From the NCBI GenBank assembly GCA_900552105.1, contig URYH01000013.1:1-41720 (forward strand): a stretch of DNA of 41,720 bases, read 5' to 3'. Positions 38,851 through 41,720 of this stretch are shown in pieces (positions within the stretch are counted from its first letter, which is position 1; every line of letters starts with the position of its first letter). The position numbers were made by a program, and so were the translations under genes. The stretch comes from an uncultured Eubacteriales bacterium. GTDB taxonomy: Bacteria > Bacillota > Clostridia > Christensenellales > UBA1242. Below the pieces are notes generated by a model, which saw nothing but the letters and a program-made list of their open reading frames with translations, was not told the origin of the DNA and ran no database searches.

Positions 38851-41720
38851 TTAATTTCTATAATTATGGATTGTGATTGTGCAACATGAAGAACTTGTTG
38901 ATGTCGATGCCGTTGGTTTAAACTCCCACCTAATCCAAGCTGTCGAACGTTCTGCAGCAGTAGACTTGCCTCTAAGATATCCACCACTGCCATTACCAGC
39001 CGAGAAAGATTTCGCATTGCTGGAACCAGAACTACTTTTTACGGTTAATAATGATGTCGGTTTAATACTCCAATCTACTCTATTGAAATTCACATCAAAA
39101 CCTCTTGTTTTCAAGTCCATCCATACCTCTTGTCCATATTTTGCGGTAAAAGTTAAGGAAGTGTTGCTTGTTAAATTCACACTTGAATTTGCACCAATAC
39201 TTACCCAAAGCAATGTTCCAGAACCATTGCTCCAAGTGGAACTTGATGAAGTGATTGTTAATGTAAATATTCTCTCATTTTGGTTTATGGTCAAATATAC
39301 ATAAATATTTGAGTAGTATGCCCCGTTCATCGTATATGTTGCACTAGTGCCAGATGTGTAGGTTGCAAGAAGTGTTCCCGATGTGTTTGTTCCAGAATAA
39401 ACTTTTACTGAACCAAGTGTGTAATAGTATTGGGCAGTTGTTGCAGGAAGCGACCATTTAATTGACAGACCAGAACCATAAGTTCCACTCGAAGAGACTG
39501 TTAATGTGCCTCGGTTTTTGCCTGAGGTAACAGAGTATGTTTTCGCGGTCCAGTTTGCTTTGACTGTGAGATTGCCATAGGTGTTTGCAGCAATTGTGAG
39601 CGTTGTGCCAGAAACAGAAGCATTGCCAGAGTTTCCAGAAACAGAATAACTTGAAACATTATATCCTGTTCGTGTTGGAGCGGTGATCGTTGCTGTCTGA
39701 GAAGATGCGGAAACAGTGTAAGATGTTTTGCTTACTTTTCCGCCAGTGCCACCATTTGCTGACCAAGTGATTGTGTAGGTTTTTCCAGACCACACAGGTG
39801 TGACAGTTATGTTTCCGTATGTGTTTGCTGGAATTGTGAGCGTTGTTCCAGAAATTGATGGAGCGGTGCCTGTATAACCAGCGATTGTCCAGCTTGTTCG
39901 AGTCCAACCATTTCTTGTTGGTTCTGTGACAGTGATTGTTTGATCAGAAGGCGATGTTGTGTAGTTTGCAGAACTTAAAGCTCCACCGCTGCCACCATTT
40001 TGCGAGAATGTCAATGTGTATTGGATACCCGTCCAATGTGCATAGAGAGTGTGATTGCTTGAATTTGTCACTTTTGTTGAATCAGTCACCTGAGTTCCGC
40101 CACTTGAAGCGGTATGCCATCCAGCAAAAGTGTATCCTGAGCGAGTTGGAGTTGGAAGAGTGCCATATGTTGAGTCGTATGTGACGAGTTTTGATAGTTT
40201 GACATCTTTGATATATAGTTTTTGTCCCGTCCAGCCAGTTGTATAGAAAGTCACAGCCTTGTAAGTCGCTGCTGCGTTATAACTTGTGTCGAGATTGAAC
40301 GTTTGATATGAAGTTGTCAATGAGATGCTTATTGAACTTCCCGCCTCAAATGAAGCATTAAGTGTGAGTGGATTTGCAGAAACCTTGGCAGTAAATGTTA
40401 TGCGATATCTCAAATTATTTTCCATATAGGTTGCTATATTAGATATGTATGGTCCACCATTATTGGTCGATGAGACTGATTGATAGATATCCTCCCCAGT
40501 TGATGAATCAGATGACCATGTTCCACCATTGTTATATTGATCTTTACTCAAAGACCAATACATATTTCCAAACGTTGCCGCATAGGTGTTTGCAGTCCAT
40601 TGTGCAACCAATGTGCAGGCAACAGTCCCTTGCGTAAACACTCCAATTTTTGTTGAGTTGTTAAATGTGAAAGTTGCACCCCCAATGTCAGTTGTGCTTC
40701 CTGATGCGGTGTTTTTGAGTGTGTAGCCTGTTAAAGTATATCCAGTTTTTCGCCTTTCGCTAATATTTTCAGACGCTTGATAATTCTTTGTCACAGTTAT
40801 GACTGCGGTCGAGTTGTCGGAAACGCGATAGCCACCATTTGGATCAATTGACAAAGTGTATGAATTGATGGTCCAATGAGCATATAGAGTGTGATTCGAT
40901 GCAGTTGTGACTTTTGTGGAAGACGTGATTTGAGTTCCACCACTCGCTGCTGTCCACCATCCAGCAAATGTATAACCTGTTCTTCCCAAAGCTGGCAAGG
41001 ATCCATAGGTTGAATCATATGTCACACTCTTTGACACTGACAAAGTCATGTTTTGATAACTTGCTGCAACTCCCGCGGTTGCCCCTGCAACTCCTGCATA
41101 GATAATCATTCGATTGTCATTTGCTTCAATCAAATTTCCATTTGTTGTCAAAGTTGCTGTGACATTGCTGCCAAAAGAGACCGTTGTTTGCACTCGAGCT
41201 GCACTCGCCGTGAAATCATAAATGAGAACAGAAAACTGCGTTGCACCTCCGGCCGTGCATGTTGCGGTTCCAAATTTAAGTGTATAAGTCGTGTTTTGAG
41301 AGATTTTGCCACTTACCATGTTCGCTGAATAATTCCAGTTGCCGGAGCTTGCCGACATCGTCAATGAACTCCTTGACAAAAAGTTTCCACCATTTGGATT
41401 GAATGTGACTGTATATGTGTTCGCTGTCCAATGAGCATAGAGTGTTTGTGCTGCTGTGATTGCAACCTTTGTGGAAGATGTGATTTGTGTCCCATTGCTT
41501 GTTGCTGTCCACCATCCAGCAAATGTATAACCTGTTCTTGTTGGCGTTGGCAATGTGCCATACGTTGAGTCATATGTGACAGTTTTTGTCGTTGGAGAAA
41601 CTGTTCCACCATTTGGATTGAATGTGACTGTGTATTGATTTGGTGTCCAATGAGCATATATGGAATGATTCGATGCAGTTGTGACTTTTGTGGAAGACGT
41701 GATTTGAGTTCCACCACTCG
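38851..41720 (-). CDS. InlB B-repeat (Listeria-Bacteroides repeat) surface protein, 5' truncated
   Basis: At least 956 residues; the frame is open through the right edge, so the true start and any signal peptide are outside the window. Canonical InlB B-repeats occur several times: VTFNPNGG, then VTYDSTYGTLP-PTRTGYTFAGWWTA, GTQITSSTKV, and LYAHWT. Between them are beta domains of about 100 residues (for example the stretch with SLTMSASSGNWNYS and that with MYWSLSKDQYNNGG, carbohydrate-binding-like in look), and two shorter repeats with TYGNITVTPVW and TYGNLTVKANW. The C-terminal 200 residues are Ser/Thr-rich with a CC pair near the end (SSSCCTITIHNYRN). No LPXTG or other C-terminal anchor is seen. 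It has its own terminator, so it is a separate unit from the giant protein. Adhesion is the likely role. Confidence 0.85.
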   Translation of the reverse strand, partial: SGGTQITSSTKVTTASNHSIYAHWTPNQYTVTFNPNGGTVSPTTKTVTYDSTYGTLPTPTRTGYTFAGWWTATSNGTQITSSTKVAITAAQTLYAHWTANTYTVTFNPNGGNFLSRSSLTMSASSGNWNYSANMVSGKISQNTTYTLKFGTATCTAGGATQFSVLIYDFTASAARVQTTVSFGSNVTATLTTNGNLIEANDNRMIIYAGVAGATAGVAASYQNMTLSVSKSVTYDSTYGSLPALGRTGYTFAGWWTAASGGTQITSSTKVTTASNHTLYAHWTINSYTLSIDPNGGYRVSDNSTAVITVTKNYQASENISERRKTGYTLTGYTLKNTASGSTTDIGGATFTFNNSTKIGVFTQGTVACTLVAQWTANTYAATFGNMYWSLSKDQYNNGGTWSSDSSTGEDIYQSVSSTNNGGPYISNIATYMENNLRYRITFTAKVSANPLTLNASFEAGSSISISLTTSYQTFNLDTSYNAAATYKAVTFYTTGWTGQKLYIKDVKLSKLVTYDSTYGTLPTPTRSGYTFAGWHTASSGGTQVTDSTKVTNSSNHTLYAHWTGIQYTLTFSQNGGSGGALSSANYTTSPSDQTITVTEPTRNGWTRTSWTIAGYTGTAPSISGTTLTIPANTYGNITVTPVWSGKTYTITWSANGGTGGKVSKTSYTVSASSQTATITAPTRTGYNVSSYSVSGNSGNASVSGTTLTIAANTYGNLTVKANWTAKTYSVTSGKNRGTLTVSSSGTYGSGLSIKWSLPATTAQYYYTLGSVKVYSGTNTSGTLLATYTSGTSATYTMNGAYYSNIYVYLTINQNERIFTLTITSSSSTWSNGSGTLLWVSIGANSSVNLTSNTSLTFTAKYGQEVWMDLKTRGFDVNFNRVDWSIKPTSLLTVKSSSGSSNAKSFSAGNGSGGYLRGKSTAAERSTAWIRWEFKPTASTSTSSSCCTITIHNYRN
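40871..40946 (-). repeat. Near-identical direct DNA repeat, copy 1
   Basis: 76 bases encoding the GGTQITSSTKVTTASNHTLYAHW part of an InlB repeat. It matches 41645-41720 at 72 of 76 bases; all four differences lie within five adjacent positions. Confidence 0.85.
41645..41720 (-). repeat. Near-identical direct DNA repeat, copy 2 (at the window edge)
   Basis: Partner of 40871-40946, ending at the last base of the window. A third, more diverged copy lies at about 41428-41500. Confidence 0.85.

Noticed and set aside
38873..39304. 143-residue plus-strand frame opposite the InlB-repeat gene end
   Set aside because: Antisense shadow; the minus frame has clear InlB repeats and continues across the whole region.
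1..41720. Alternative genetic code (UGA as a sense codon)
   Set aside because: Several well-recognised proteins end in TGA at their normal length (dnaJ, yqfC, frr, rseP), so UGA works as a stop.

Overview
The window is AT-rich bacterial DNA with standard-code genes and looks like part of the chromosome of an uncultured, probably gut-associated, anaerobic Clostridia-type Firmicute. The basis is gene content and order: a class I heat-shock operon under a CIRCE element (hrcA-grpE-dnaK-dnaJ), rplU-prp-rpmA with a Prp-cleavable L27 extension, FloA/NfeD, sporulation-family YqfC/YqfD, the Clostridia-typical GGGtGRT pair, and very large BspA/InlB-type surface proteins. The species cannot be named from sequence reading alone. 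Nearly all genes are on the minus strand; the exceptions are 7.9-10.0 kb and one small gene at 21.2 kb.

Region 1 (1-7.8 kb, minus). A sigma-A-like promoter at 5528-5556 drives frr, a 69-residue protein of unknown function, uppS, cdsA, rseP, a PolC-like gene reduced to its N-terminal, OB and proofreading-exonuclease parts, yqfC, and the first codons of yqfD. Upstream is a separate nfeD-floA-(acidic membrane protein) operon ending in a UUCG-loop terminator. This is the frr/uppS/cdsA/rseP/polC neighbourhood of Firmicutes spliced into the yqeZ-yqfA-...-yqfC-yqfD neighbourhood. dxr and ispG are absent from their usual places.

Region 2 (7.8-11.6 kb). A plus-strand operon carries a NifU-like scaffold protein, a GGGtGRT protein and dtd. 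It meets a minus-strand hypothetical gene at a shared terminator. Next is rpmA-prp-rplU, with a strong promoter and a leader of the L21-leader type.

Region 3 (11.6-21.5 kb). A membrane-bound class III nucleotide cyclase and mtaB are followed by the hrcA-grpE-dnaK-dnaJ-rsmE operon (CIRCE and promoter at 19893-19951, terminator at 14381-14431). GrpE carries an unusual head with 14 cysteines. A cysteine desulfurase and a DUF3343 putative S/Se carrier are divergently arranged after that.

Region 4 (21.5-25.7 kb). This holds a small hypothetical gene, rpsU, and an nth-obgE-yhbY-hypothetical operon. Between rpsU and that operon's end is a plus-strand promoter, a hairpin with a CUCCCC loop and an intrinsic terminator with a UUCCC loop: a candidate ~70-nt C-rich regulatory RNA. 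Two GC-rich degenerate repeat units lie at 25.5-25.7 kb.

Region 5 (25.7-41.7 kb). This is a surface-protein region: a 381-residue membrane-anchored coiled-coil protein, a 3910-residue protein and a third, 5'-truncated protein. The giant is a signal-anchor protein with an N-terminal beta-rich domain, InlB-like repeats and about fifty BspA-type leucine-rich repeats in four blocks, each preceded by an unusual FYYYST module. The third protein is made of InlB B-repeats and runs off the right edge.
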